A DNA stretch of 64,000 bases from Algoriphagus vanfongensis DSM 17529 (GTDB lineage: Bacteria; Bacteroidota; Bacteroidia; Cytophagales; Cyclobacteriaceae), in assembly GCF_000429465.1 (NCBI RefSeq), contig NZ_AUBX01000010.1:1-64000 (forward strand), in the 5' to 3' direction. This document shows, one piece after another, positions 36,631-46,736 of this stretch. Both the position numbers and the translations under genes were made by a program. Every line of letters starts with the position of its first letter. Position 1 is the stretch's first letter. The notes under the pieces were generated by a model. That model was not told where the DNA came from. It saw nothing but the letters and a program-made list of their open reading frames with translations, and made no database searches.

Positions 36631-38004
36631 TCACTGATCCATCGAGCTAAAATCAACTGGAAGATTTTCATCAGATAGAATCAATAGAAAATCACTCCCC
36701 TTACCACTAGCCCAAGGTTTGAACTCCTGAGCTTTGTCCGTCTCAAATTTGCCAATAAACTTCACTGCTCCACTTCTGGGATTAAACCAATAAGCATTTA
36801 ACCTATCAGCGACCATCTTTTGCAAATCAATGGTAAATGGTTTTCCAACAGGCGTATATGCGATGACTATCTTCTTTTCAGAATCAATTGAGCTAAGAAT
36901 GTAAGACTCGTCCTCCAGATTAGTATTCCTAACTAAACTCTGATTGAGTTTCATTTTTTGCCAAGGCAGTTTCTCAAACAGGTGCCTCATATAGCCCATC
37001 TGTGCGGACCCCGGTAGATCAAGTGCGGCTTGCCAGCCAGTTCTCGCATTGATGACAGGTATTCTGCTCACATCATACATTTGCCAGATATCATTGCAGC
37101 CATAGGTATACCCTGCCGCTCCAGCTATCATAGTCCAATAGGCCGAAACTCTGACATCGCTATCATCCAGCCATCCATAAGCCTTCTCTTCCCAAAATCT
37201 ATCCGGAATATTTTCATATCTCGCTTCTCCATTGATTACCGGCCGTTTGATTGGTAGCATTTTACTCTCGCTCACATAAGCATATTCCTTTGTAGTACTG
37301 CTATGACCGCTCTGAAACATATCAAAATCAAGCCATTCCTCATTGATGAAATCCGTTGCCTTTTTTGCTCCCACTGGGTGAAAACTGATCAAATGCCTTT
37401 TGTCAACGTCCCGAATCCCCGTCGCCATTCCATGAATCACTCCAAAATGGCTATCTGTTTCCAATGCTCTATCACCACCTAAAATCCATATGAGATTGTT
37501 CGTATTCAGATATCTTTCAGCCAGAAGCTTTCCATAGTCTCTTGCATTTTCCTTTTGAAAAATCTCTGGTCCAACACCCCATTTTTTATTGAATTTATCA
37601 CCCCATGTTGGCAATAGTGCTACATAGAGTCCCAGCTCATTTGCTTTCTGCAAAACATAGTCCACCAGCGTGAAATATTGCTCATTCAATTTATTTGGGT
37701 CGTTGTCGACAAGAGGCCTTTCTCCATAAGCATTCGGGGAATTCAAACCGTCAAGTTCAGCCAAAACCACCGTTTGAATCACAGTGAAACCCTTATTTGC
37801 TCTATCAGTCAAATATTCATCAATTTGATGCTTGTCCAAGCGATGAATCAATTCCCACGCTGTATCCCCAAGCCAAAAAAATGGCTGATCATCTCCTGTC
37901 ACGAGGTAGCTGCTGTCTTTGCTGATTTTCAGCAATGCCAAATCTTGTCCAAAAGCCATCTGGCACATCAGAAAGAGGACAAAAATCACTAGTAATTTTC
38001 TCAT
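36631..38004 (-). CDS. DUF4038-domain glycoside hydrolase-like protein (apiosidase/GH140-like)
   Basis: A 457-residue secreted protein from ATG 38004 with a signal peptide (MRKLLVIFVLFLMCQMAFGQ). A (beta/alpha)8-type DUF4038 domain covers about 30-365 (PFFWLGDTAWELIHRL, YVALLPTWGDKFNKKWG, NLIWILGGDR, VINGEARYE). A small C-terminal beta domain (about 370-455) resembles the putative collagen-binding domain of collagenase. The family includes GH140 apiosidases, and related proteins act on pectic side chains. Substrate assignment here is not possible. It is convergent with the SusCD operon and may provide its enzyme. Confidence 0.82.
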   Translation of the reverse strand: MRKLLVIFVLFLMCQMAFGQDLALLKISKDSSYLVTGDDQPFFWLGDTAWELIHRLDKHQIDEYLTDRANKGFTVIQTVVLAELDGLNSPNAYGERPLVDNDPNKLNEQYFTLVDYVLQKANELGLYVALLPTWGDKFNKKWGVGPEIFQKENARDYGKLLAERYLNTNNLIWILGGDRALETDSHFGVIHGMATGIRDVDKRHLISFHPVGAKKATDFINEEWLDFDMFQSGHSSTTKEYAYVSESKMLPIKRPVINGEARYENIPDRFWEEKAYGWLDDSDVRVSAYWTMIAGAAGYTYGCNDIWQMYDVSRIPVINARTGWQAALDLPGSAQMGYMRHLFEKLPWQKMKLNQSLVRNTNLEDESYILSSIDSEKKIVIAYTPVGKPFTIDLQKMVADRLNAYWFNPRSGAVKFIGKFETDKAQEFKPWASGKGSDFLLILSDENLPVDFSSMDQ

Positions 38005-38081
38005 GGATACTATGAAGTAAGGATATAAAAGCCTGATTTGGAACGAGGATTGGATCAAATTATTTGCTATGCTAAGGATAC

Positions 38082-38519
38082 TTATTTCAACTCCATATGC
38101 AAAATCGGATAAGGTTTCCCAGAGGAATCCGATTCAGAACGCTTTTTGACTTCAAACCCGCAATGTTGGTAAAATTCCAACGCTTGTCCATTTTGCTCAT
38201 TCACATCCACCTTTTTCACTCCCATAGTATCAATAGAATATTCCAAAAGAGTTTTTCCTATTCCAATTCCTCTGAAATCAGGATGAATAAATAACATTTC
38301 CAGATTTTGATCAGCAACTCCCAAAAAACCAATAAGCTTCCCTGTTTCATTTTTAATGCATCTCAACTCTACCGCATCTAAATAGGTGTTCAAAATCAGC
38401 GGTTTAAAATATTCAATATCCTCTTCTTTTAGAAAATGATGGGTCGCTCTGACAGATGCCTCCCACAGCTCTACTACTTCTTGATAGTCCTGTTTTGCTA
38501 TTGACTATATTTGGTACAT
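38082..38519 (-). pseudogene. GNAT N-acetyltransferase with in-frame amber codon 5
   Basis: The minus-strand reading begins ATG-TAC-CAA-ATA-TAG (38519-38505), then continues in the same frame for a complete GNAT domain: SIAKQDYQEVVELWEASVRA, then THHFLKEEDIEYFKPLI, then the acetyl-CoA loop DFRGIGIGKTLLEYS and the C-terminal FYQHCGFEV. Family proteins start a few residues before the QDY segment, so the TAG sits where the N-terminal strand should be. Without the stop the protein would have about 144 residues, a normal GNAT length. A weak internal TTG start at 38393 would remove the first third of the fold. It is either a recent pseudogene or uses a non-standard start such as the ATA at 38499-38501. 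The substrate is unknown. Confidence 0.6.
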
Positions 38520-38705
38520 TTCTTCGATTTGTGGTATTCGTTTCTAGCAGCTGAAATACGCCAATTCCAGTTAAAAAATCAGCAGCTGCAACTAATTAAG
38601 GTAGATTCCAAACAACTTCACGATATACTCCATCACCTTTCTGCTCAATGTCTTGATTCATTTTTTGGTAACTTAGCGTCCACTAGACCAACAAACCCAA
38701 ATACC

Positions 38706-40589
38706 ATGAGCAGAAAGCTTTCCATTATAGTGCTTTTCCTGCTTTTTGCACCTATCGCCATTGTCTCTGCCCAGCGGATATCAGGCTCTTCCACCTTTCG
38801 GATTGAAGATGATCTGGAAGAAAGAATCTTTGCCATTGATCAGTTGGAGTTTTTTGAGGACACGAGTAATCTTCTGGAATTTGAAGATATCATCCGCCCC
38901 TCTTTTCAGGGTAATTTCAAAATTCGACCTGATTTTGACAAAAGTAATTTTGACATCGAGCATACTTACTGGGTCAAATTATCCATCGATAATGATCCTT
39001 TGAGCACTAGGAAGTGGCTGATCGAATTTTATGATCAAAGTATCGATATCCTGACCGCTTATTCTCCTGATAGGGATGGGCACTATCATGAAACCTTCTT
39101 TGGCGACGCACTCCCGTTCGAGGTCCGCTCTATCAAACACAAAAATTTTGAAATTGTGATCGCCAATGAAACAGAAGGGATCTCCAATTACTATTTCAAA
39201 ATCAGATCTTCCCAAAAAGCAGATATCCGGATTGCCGTAAGATCGATCAATCGATTCGTGCATTATGCACTCAGCGAATACTTTGCGTATGGGATATTTT
39301 ATGGGATGATTCTGATCATAGGTCTCTATAATCTTCTGATCTACTCCGCCATCCGCGAGATCAAATACCTCTATTATACATTTTATCTAGCGAGTGTGGG
39401 AATCTATGCGATGTGCGTGGATGGGATCGCATTTCAATATCTCTGGCCTGATCAGCCCGGATTAAACCAAGTGGCAAATGGAGTGTTCAGTTACTCAATT
39501 GTCCTGTGGGCGATTCTCTTTTCTATCAAATTCCTCAATACCAAAAACCGCTCTTATACGATACATGTGATCCTTTTGGGGATGTTGGTTCTGAAAACCA
39601 TCCTATTTCTCGGAGGCTTGACCAAAGACCCCAAACTTCTCGAAATCAAGTTTTACGACATTATCCCCTTCTTTTTCATCTTTGCCGCCAGCATTCATAT
39701 CTGGAGCAAAGGCTACAAGGTCGCCCGTTTTTTTGTAATTGCCTATGGGGTATTGTTTCTAGGAGTGACGATCAAAACCCTCGTCAATTCGGCCATTATC
39801 CCCCATCAGACGCTCTTGTATTACAGCCTCCACATAGCTTTTTTACTAGAAATGCTGCTGCTGACTTTCGCACTTGCAGATCGTGTCAGGATCCTCAAGG
39901 ACAACCGGGACAGGGCTTTCCAGCGAACTATACGGCAGATGGAGACCAATGCAGAACTAAAAGAAAAAGTAAATCGCGAACTCGAAAACAAAGTGAGTGA
40001 AAGAACTCGGGAGCTCTCCGAAAAAAATCAGTTGTTGGAGGATTTTGCAAAGCAAGTCAGTGAGAGAGATGAAGAGATCAAGCGAATCAATTCACTTTTG
40101 GATAAGGATAACTACAAGCTAAAAAGTAGTATCCGAGAATCTTTTCAAGCACGATTGAATAATAAATTGCTGACTTTCGAAGAGTTCAGAAAAATATTCC
40201 CAGATCAATCTGCTTGTCTGAGATATCTCGAGGAGGTCAAGTGGTCCGGTGGCTTTGAATGCCGACAGTGTGGCAACACCAAAAGTTCCAAAGGACCTAA
40301 AACCTTCACCAGAAGGTGTAGCAAATGCGGGCATATAGATTCTGTGACAGCAGGCACTATTTTTCATGGTGTCAAATTCCCTTTGGAAAAGGCATTTTAC
40401 ATCGCATACAATCTCATCACCTCACATGAAAAGCAAACTCTGAATCAACTGGCAGAGCTACTAGATCTTAGAAAAAATACTGTCTGGACCTTTCGCAAAA
40501 AACTAAGTCAGAACCTAGCAGATTCTGGAATCAGCCAACCAACCTGGAATGATTTGTGGGTCCTGCATGAACCATCGAGAATCGATTAA
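38706..40589 (+). CDS. 7TM-DISM membrane sensor fused to an IS1595-type transposase zinc ribbon/HTH
   Basis: A 627-residue protein from ATG 38706 (MSRKLSIIVLFLLFAPIAIVSAQ signal). The domains are a periplasmic 7TMR-DISMED2-type sensor (about 30-180, HTYWVKLSID), seven transmembrane helices (about 190-395), a coiled coil (about 395-485) and a C-terminal module (about 488-605). That module matches the N-terminal part of IS1595-family transposases: FEEFRKIFPDQSACLRYLEE, then a CRQC...CSKC ribbon (Cys 519, 522, 538, 541), SVTAGTIFHGVKFPL and a helix-turn-helix (LAELLDLRKNTVWTFRKKL). The transposase DDE domain is absent. 7TM-DISM proteins sense carbohydrates or similar ligands and normally end in kinase or cyclase domains. 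I infer a membrane-tethered transcription factor for the GH144/SusCD locus 290 bp downstream. Confidence 0.85.
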   Translation: MSRKLSIIVLFLLFAPIAIVSAQRISGSSTFRIEDDLEERIFAIDQLEFFEDTSNLLEFEDIIRPSFQGNFKIRPDFDKSNFDIEHTYWVKLSIDNDPLSTRKWLIEFYDQSIDILTAYSPDRDGHYHETFFGDALPFEVRSIKHKNFEIVIANETEGISNYYFKIRSSQKADIRIAVRSINRFVHYALSEYFAYGIFYGMILIIGLYNLLIYSAIREIKYLYYTFYLASVGIYAMCVDGIAFQYLWPDQPGLNQVANGVFSYSIVLWAILFSIKFLNTKNRSYTIHVILLGMLVLKTILFLGGLTKDPKLLEIKFYDIIPFFFIFAASIHIWSKGYKVARFFVIAYGVLFLGVTIKTLVNSAIIPHQTLLYYSLHIAFLLEMLLLTFALADRVRILKDNRDRAFQRTIRQMETNAELKEKVNRELENKVSERTRELSEKNQLLEDFAKQVSERDEEIKRINSLLDKDNYKLKSSIRESFQARLNNKLLTFEEFRKIFPDQSACLRYLEEVKWSGGFECRQCGNTKSSKGPKTFTRRCSKCGHIDSVTAGTIFHGVKFPLEKAFYIAYNLITSHEKQTLNQLAELLDLRKNTVWTFRKKLSQNLADSGISQPTWNDLWVLHEPSRID

Positions 40590-40879
40590 TCTCGCTTCAT
40601 TCAGGCGTTAATACGATGAAAATCGAGCATTTTTTTGCATTAGTATTCAAAGGGGACAAAGATGAAAAAATATGGCCCCATTTAATCATAGGTCAGATTT
40701 TTACTGAGATTAAACTGGAACAAACTCCTTAAATTTTGTTAATAGAATTAGGTAGATTTTCACTTTAAAATTAAAACTACCATCACAAGATTTTTTAGTC
40801 TTTCTACCTTCATATTGGGTATCTCGGACAAGCCGGCATACTATCACAATTCTTTAGTTAAACCCAAAATTCCTTTCGT

Positions 40880-43800
40880 ATGAAGATGCCTTTACTTGAA
40901 AGTAAGGAGGCATGGAAGTACCAGACATTGAGTCTGGGAAAATTATCCATGATTATGGCTCTGCTGCTATGGGCCGCTACGCTTCCAGCATTTGCCCAAT
41001 CTGTTCCCATCACCGGGACGATTGTGGATCCGACTGGCTTTCCCCTTCCCGGAGTCACCGTACTCGAAAAGGGCACCAGCAACGGAACTATCACTGACAT
41101 CGATGGTCAATACACCATCAGTGTCTCTTCTACTGAGTCGACTCTGGTATTCTCATTTGTCGGATATGAAACTCAGGAAATTCTCATCGGAAATCAGACT
41201 ACCATCGATTTGACACTCGCAGAAGCCATCGGCTCTCTAGACGAAGTGCTGGTCATCGGATATGGTACACAAAAGGAAAAAGATCTGACTTCGGCCATCT
41301 CCACGATCAAAACCGAGGACATTACCAAGACTCCCACACCTAATGCAATGCAATCTCTGCAAGGACGAGTAGCAGGTGTGCAGATCGTAAGTAACGGAGC
41401 GCCAGGTTCTTCTCCGACTGTGAGAGTGAGAGGCGTGGGATCATTCGAGGGAAATGCCGCTCCACTCTACGTGGTAGACGGGATGTTTTTTGACAATATA
41501 GACTTCCTCAATCCCAATGACATCGAAAACATTTCCGTACTGAAAGACGCCTCTGCATCAGCTATTTATGGTGTAAGAGCTTCCAACGGGGTGATCTTGG
41601 TCACCACCAAGTCTGGCTCTTATGAGCAGGCGCCGGAGGTAGTGTATGATGGCTATTATGGTGTCCAGGTCCCACAGAATGTTTTGAAAATGGCAAACAC
41701 GCAGCAGTTTGCTCAATATATCCGTGAAACCGGCTCCGCGCCTGACATAGCATTTTTGGAAAATGCCATCCAGCGTTACGGCAGAAGCCGTGTGGACCCA
41801 ACCATCCCAGACGTCAATACTGACTGGTACTCTGAAATCATGAGTCCTGCATCGATTCAAAATCATAGCCTTACATTCAATGGAGGATCTGCCAAAACCA
41901 GATATTCCATCGGTGGTAGCTTTTTTGACCAGCAAGGATTACAGAAGGAGATCAGAAATGAATACAAACGAATCAATCTTAGGGCAAAAATCGATACCGA
42001 TGTCAAAGATTGGCTGACTGTAGGTGGTAACTTCAATTTCTCAGTCGCAAGACAGTATGTCGGTGAAGATGCGGCTTGGTTTAGAGCCTATTTCGCAGTA
42101 CCGACTATCCCGGTTTACGATGAAATGAATACAGCTGCTAATCCTCTGAATCTATCCAATGCGCAGCAATTAGGCTACAGAAGTAGTCAAAACCCTTTCT
42201 ACCCGCTGATGTACACTGATAATAGAAACAATGTGGCTAAGGTGACGGGGAATTTCTATGCAGACATGAATTTGATTCCGGACAGATTGGATTTCAGAAC
42301 TTCCTACAATTACAGCCTATACCAGCTCAATTCCAGAAATGTGAATTTTGCCTACAACGACGGCATTACCGAATCTCAATCTGCCTTGAGAAGACAGAGT
42401 GAATCTGGTTTCAATCAGATCATTGACAACTATTTCACTTATACTAATATCTGGGGTGATCACATGCTGACGGTCACTGCTGGCCAGTCTTTCAGAAGTG
42501 AATATGCTGAAGTGCTTTTTGCACGGGGAACAGGACTCAGCCCTAATCCTACTTGGGAAAATGAGCAATACTGGTACCTTTCCAATTCTCAAAATTTTGA
42601 CTTGGACGGCATAGGAGATGCCAATGGAAACACCATCAATTCCAACCTTTACTACTTGTCATTCTTTGGAAGAGTAGCTTATAACTTTGATGAAAGATAC
42701 CTTCTCTACGGTACTTACCGTCGGGATGGCAATAACAAGTTTCAGCAAAAATGGGGGGACTTCTTCACCATTGGCGGTGGATGGGTGATCACTGAAGAAG
42801 ACTTCTTTGGGGTAGATGCCATCAACTTTTTGAAACTTAGAGCTTCATGGGGGCAACTGGGAAATGATGGAATCAGGCCTTCGATCGGCGCTCCTTCCCT
42901 AGAAGAATCCAACACTGCACTGGGAGATGTCCGCTACATCGGTCGAGTATTGAACCCGACCTATGACCTCATCGACAAATGGGAAACTACCGTCGAGAAA
43001 AACTTTGGAATCAATGCCAAACTATTGGAAAATAGACTCTCTATAGACGCTGATTATTTTATCCGAGACACCAAAAATCTGGCTGTTAGCATCATTCCTC
43101 CGGTATTCCGATCGACTGAAAGACGAAGTGTCGGTGAAATCAGAAATCAAGGTCTTGAATTGAATATCACTTGGGCAGACAATATCACTGAAGATTTCTC
43201 CTACTACATCGGAGGAAATATAGCTACGCTGAAAAACACTGTGCAAAGCCTCGGTGGTCCTGAAGGACTGGATGCAGGGTCGGCTGAATTCAGACAGAGA
43301 TCCATTATCGGCCAGCCTTATCAGGCATTTTTCGGCTATGAAAGCACAGGAGTCTTCCAAAATGAGGAGATGATCACAAACAGCGGCTATACAGCTGAAT
43401 TTATCGCTGAAAACAATCTTGTCCCGGGTGATCTGATGTTCAAAGATCAAAATGGAGATGGCGTCATCAATGATCAGGACCGAGTCGTATTGGGATCTTT
43501 TCTGCCCAAATTGACCTATGGCGCCAACCTTGGGTTTTCATGGAAAGACCTCGAGTTTTCAGCTTTGATTCAAGGTCAGACAGGTCATAAAATCCTCAAC
43601 AGAAAGCGCGGAGAGATCATTTTCACCAATGATACCAATATCGATGCGGATCTAGCAACCAATCTCTGGAGGGGTGAAGGCACTTCGGACAAGTATCCGT
43701 CAGCTGCCGGACTCCGCAAAGGTTGGAATCAAAACTTCAGCACCTACTTCGTAGAGGACGGCTCCTATTTCCGGGTACAAAACGTCCAAGTAGCATATAC

Positions 43801-43975
43801 TCTCAGAAATATACTCGGAGGAAATATCCCGGCGACTCGCATGACTTTCACTGCAGAGCGTCCCTTGACGATATTCAGCTACAATGGCTTCAATCCTGAA
43901 GTTGCCAACGGAATTGACCGCCAGGTTTATCCGATTCCAGCTGTCTACACTTTCGGCCTGAATGTGAAGTTTTAA
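40880..43975 (+). CDS. SusC/RagA TonB-linked outer-membrane receptor
   Basis: A 1031-residue receptor with an extended N-terminus and signal (SMIMALLLWAATLPAFAQ, cleavage at about 40). A carboxypeptidase-like domain (ITGTIVDPTGFPLPGVTV, about 45-120) leads directly to the plug (DEVLVIGYGTQKEKDLTSAI; ISVLKDASASAIYGVRASNG) and the barrel ending in Lys-Phe. There is no STN domain, so it does not signal through a FecR; regulation must come from elsewhere, plausibly the preceding 7TM-DISM protein. It is first gene of the predicted beta-1,2-glucan locus and is followed by SusD after 18 bp. Confidence 0.94.
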   Translation: MKMPLLESKEAWKYQTLSLGKLSMIMALLLWAATLPAFAQSVPITGTIVDPTGFPLPGVTVLEKGTSNGTITDIDGQYTISVSSTESTLVFSFVGYETQEILIGNQTTIDLTLAEAIGSLDEVLVIGYGTQKEKDLTSAISTIKTEDITKTPTPNAMQSLQGRVAGVQIVSNGAPGSSPTVRVRGVGSFEGNAAPLYVVDGMFFDNIDFLNPNDIENISVLKDASASAIYGVRASNGVILVTTKSGSYEQAPEVVYDGYYGVQVPQNVLKMANTQQFAQYIRETGSAPDIAFLENAIQRYGRSRVDPTIPDVNTDWYSEIMSPASIQNHSLTFNGGSAKTRYSIGGSFFDQQGLQKEIRNEYKRINLRAKIDTDVKDWLTVGGNFNFSVARQYVGEDAAWFRAYFAVPTIPVYDEMNTAANPLNLSNAQQLGYRSSQNPFYPLMYTDNRNNVAKVTGNFYADMNLIPDRLDFRTSYNYSLYQLNSRNVNFAYNDGITESQSALRRQSESGFNQIIDNYFTYTNIWGDHMLTVTAGQSFRSEYAEVLFARGTGLSPNPTWENEQYWYLSNSQNFDLDGIGDANGNTINSNLYYLSFFGRVAYNFDERYLLYGTYRRDGNNKFQQKWGDFFTIGGGWVITEEDFFGVDAINFLKLRASWGQLGNDGIRPSIGAPSLEESNTALGDVRYIGRVLNPTYDLIDKWETTVEKNFGINAKLLENRLSIDADYFIRDTKNLAVSIIPPVFRSTERRSVGEIRNQGLELNITWADNITEDFSYYIGGNIATLKNTVQSLGGPEGLDAGSAEFRQRSIIGQPYQAFFGYESTGVFQNEEMITNSGYTAEFIAENNLVPGDLMFKDQNGDGVINDQDRVVLGSFLPKLTYGANLGFSWKDLEFSALIQGQTGHKILNRKRGEIIFTNDTNIDADLATNLWRGEGTSDKYPSAAGLRKGWNQNFSTYFVEDGSYFRVQNVQVAYTLRNILGGNIPATRMTFTAERPLTIFSYNGFNPEVANGIDRQVYPIPAVYTFGLNVKF

Positions 43976-43993
43976 ACCCAAAAGAATCAGAAA

Positions 43994-45526
43994 ATGAAAA
44001 TTCATCAAAAACTAACGATACTGGGACTAGCCACGGCTTTCATTCTTCCGACAGGCTGTACCGACTTATTGGACGAACCTCTACAGAATGTCCAACGGGT
44101 AGAGGAAACGGACTATACGCAAACTGAAAACATGATGCTCCTCGTCTATGGAGCCTATGCAGAACTGAATGAACTACAGTGGGAAAGCTTCCCTACCATC
44201 TCTGTCAGGGGTGACGATGTCAATCCTGCAGGAGATCAGGAAGCGTTGACTCGAACTGATCTATTCGAATATGACCGCAATTTCTGGCTGTACAATTCTA
44301 CCTGGCTCAATCTCTATTCTGATATCATCTATTGGCATGGAGCGATGGAGGAAATTCTAAAATACCAAGAAGCAGGAGCTGATTTGGCACAAACCAACCA
44401 ATACATCGCTGAATTGAAAGTCATGCGCTCTTTCGAACTTCTCATCTTGGCGAGACTTTGGGAAAACATCCTAATTCCGACGAGTTCTCAGCCTAGAGAT
44501 CTTTACAATGTGGAAGTCTCCAGCTTTGAAGAGGTCATGCAGCATATTTCCGAGCAAATGGACGAGGCCATCCCCAACTTGGCCACCGTCCGTCCCAATC
44601 AACGGACAGATATTCCCGGAGGTATCAGCCGCTATACCGCGCTGGCTGTGAAGGCGATGGCCAATCTGGAGCTAGGCAACTACCAAGCAGTAGCCGATGC
44701 TACCGGAGAGATCATTGCGAATGGTAATTTCGCTTTAATGGATGATTACTATCAGCTTTTCAAAATACCCGGCAAGTTGAGCAATGAAAGCCTGCTGGAA
44801 TTGCAATATTCAGATTATGGCACTGCCACTGGTACGGTCAATAGATACCTATGGGACTTCTTTGGTCCTGCCAGCTGGGCACCTGCAGTCAGTGGAGCTG
44901 GAGGTGGCTGGGGATTCTGGGAACCGTCCAGTACCTATGTGAAATTCATGCTGGATAGAGGAGAAAGAGAACGACTGGAAACCACCGTTTTATTCACTCC
45001 AGATGGGATAGTCGCCATCCAATCTGACCCAGATTATGCGACTTTGCCTTCATGGGTGAGCAATACCTCTCCCGATGGAGATGTATTCAACAACCACCCT
45101 AGGTATAAATTCCTCAGTGGTAAATTTTACTTGCCTTCGAATCAATTGACTGAGGGGAGATTTACTTATGGAGAAAATAAAAACTTCTCCGTGATCCGAT
45201 ATTCTGAAATCCTCCTGATGCATGCGGAAGCATTGACTAGCGGTGCAGCTAGCTCCGTGATGAGCGCAGATGAAGCTGTCAATCTGGTAAGAAGTAGAGC
45301 TGGTATGAACGCCCTTTCCGGAGTGACTCTGGATCAGGTTTTAGATGAAAAATATGCAGAATTCGGTACGGAATGGGGCATCCGGTTTTTTGACTTGGTC
45401 CGCCACGGCAAAACTTCGGCTTTAAGCTATGAAGGAAGGACTTTCTCAGAAAGTGACAGATACCTGCCCTATCCATTGGAGCAGCTGGATATTCTTCCGC
45501 AATTGGCAGAATTCGAAAACCCTTAA
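43994..45526 (+). CDS. SusD/RagB-family outer-membrane lipoprotein
   Basis: A 510-residue lipoprotein (lipobox LPTGC, Cys 22, then TDLLDEP). Typical SusD features are the N-terminal TPR helices (ELKVMRSFELLILARLWENI), the FEEVMQHISEQMDEAI helix and the C-terminal SVIRYSEILLMHAEAL with VRSRAGM and WGIRFFDLVRHG. It forms the lid of the preceding SusC and binds the glycan at the surface. The distance to the next gene is 30 bp. Confidence 0.94.
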   Translation: MKIHQKLTILGLATAFILPTGCTDLLDEPLQNVQRVEETDYTQTENMMLLVYGAYAELNELQWESFPTISVRGDDVNPAGDQEALTRTDLFEYDRNFWLYNSTWLNLYSDIIYWHGAMEEILKYQEAGADLAQTNQYIAELKVMRSFELLILARLWENILIPTSSQPRDLYNVEVSSFEEVMQHISEQMDEAIPNLATVRPNQRTDIPGGISRYTALAVKAMANLELGNYQAVADATGEIIANGNFALMDDYYQLFKIPGKLSNESLLELQYSDYGTATGTVNRYLWDFFGPASWAPAVSGAGGGWGFWEPSSTYVKFMLDRGERERLETTVLFTPDGIVAIQSDPDYATLPSWVSNTSPDGDVFNNHPRYKFLSGKFYLPSNQLTEGRFTYGENKNFSVIRYSEILLMHAEALTSGAASSVMSADEAVNLVRSRAGMNALSGVTLDQVLDEKYAEFGTEWGIRFFDLVRHGKTSALSYEGRTFSESDRYLPYPLEQLDILPQLAEFENP

Positions 45527-45556
45527 TGCCATTTCCTAACAGATAACCCAAAAAAC

Positions 45557-46651
45557 ATGAAATTCAACAGCAAGTACATTGTTGCAGGACTACTGGCAGT
45601 CAGCTTTGCCTGCAAGGATAGCTACATAGATGATATTGAACCCGTGGCCGCTGGTACGGATGAGGCAGCACCAGTTATTTCAGTGGATTTCCCTTCAGAG
45701 GGCACCATGATACGAGTGACTGAAGATATCACCTCCATCGATATCAAATTCTCGGTTTCAGATGACATCGAAATCGGAGATATCAAAGTACAAATGGACG
45801 GGACTGAGATAGGTTCTTACTCAGACTTTAGAGATTATAGAAATGCTATCATTACCCTGCCTTATGAAACCTTGGGTAATGGAGAGCATACTTTGAGCAT
45901 CACTGCAACTGACCTTTCTGGTAAAAACAGTTCTGAATCCATTGCTTTCCAAAAAGCAGAACCTTACCAACCTGTTTATGAGGGCGAGGTATTTTATGCT
46001 CCATTTGATGGTGAAAACCTGGAACTGATCACTCTTACAGAAGCAGAAGTCACAGGAGCACCTGGATTCACGACAGACCGTGTCGCGGGCACCAATGCCT
46101 ATGCAGGAGCAACTGGAGCCTATTTGACATTCCCTACCACTGGTCTACTCAATGAGGAATTCAGTGCTGCCTTCTGGTACAAAATCAACGCAAATCCAGA
46201 TCGGGCAGGAATCATGGTAATCGGACCTCCAGATGAAGCAAATCCATCTGCCCAAAATAATCGGGTTTCAGGTTTCCGTCTTTTCAGAGAAGGGTCTGCG
46301 ACCCGCCAGGTTTTCAAACTCAACGTAGGAAATGGCACTGCAGATTCCTGGTTTGACGGAGGAGATGACGCAGCTATCGATCCTACTGTCAACAATGGTT
46401 GGGTTCATATTGCCTTTACCATTTCCAATACCGAAGCGGTAGTCTATATCAATGGGGCAGTAGCCAAACAAGGTGAATTTTCGGGTGTAGACTGGTCTGG
46501 ATGCGATATACTATCCATTATGTCCGGAGCTCCTAGGTTTTCAGGTTGGAACCACCTTTCCGACCAGAGCTACATGGATGAATTGAGGATTTTCAACAAG
46601 GCACTCAGCCAAGAAGAAATCGTCACAATCATGGCAGAAGAACAACCTTAA
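45557..46651 (+). CDS. LamG-domain surface lipoprotein (candidate glycan-binding protein)
   Basis: A 364-residue lipoprotein (lipobox VSFAC, Cys 19). An Ig-like domain at about 35-130 (PVISVDFPSEGTMIRVTEDI) precedes a concanavalin/LamG jellyroll (about 145-360: FSAAFWYKINA, NNGWVHIAFTISNTEAVVYI, SYMDELRIFNKALS). In Bacteroidota loci the lipoprotein after SusD is usually a surface glycan-binding protein that helps capture the polysaccharide. No catalytic residues are apparent. The locus continues with two GH144 enzymes, so the predicted ligand is beta-1,2-glucan. Confidence 0.82.
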   Translation: MKFNSKYIVAGLLAVSFACKDSYIDDIEPVAAGTDEAAPVISVDFPSEGTMIRVTEDITSIDIKFSVSDDIEIGDIKVQMDGTEIGSYSDFRDYRNAIITLPYETLGNGEHTLSITATDLSGKNSSESIAFQKAEPYQPVYEGEVFYAPFDGENLELITLTEAEVTGAPGFTTDRVAGTNAYAGATGAYLTFPTTGLLNEEFSAAFWYKINANPDRAGIMVIGPPDEANPSAQNNRVSGFRLFREGSATRQVFKLNVGNGTADSWFDGGDDAAIDPTVNNGWVHIAFTISNTEAVVYINGAVAKQGEFSGVDWSGCDILSIMSGAPRFSGWNHLSDQSYMDELRIFNKALSQEEIVTIMAEEQP

Positions 46652-46736
46652 TCACCTCATCAGCCGAAGTCGCGCTTGCCTAGCTTTCAACTTTGAAATT
46701 CGGGCAAGCCGATTTCGGCTCTTTGCTTTTTACTAC

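Noticed and set aside
40140-40589. Possible remnant of an inserted IS1595 element fused by accident to the sensor gene
   Set aside because: There is no DDE domain, no terminal inverted repeat or target duplication, and the zinc-ribbon and HTH residues look intact, which favours a domesticated domain over a fresh insertion remnant.
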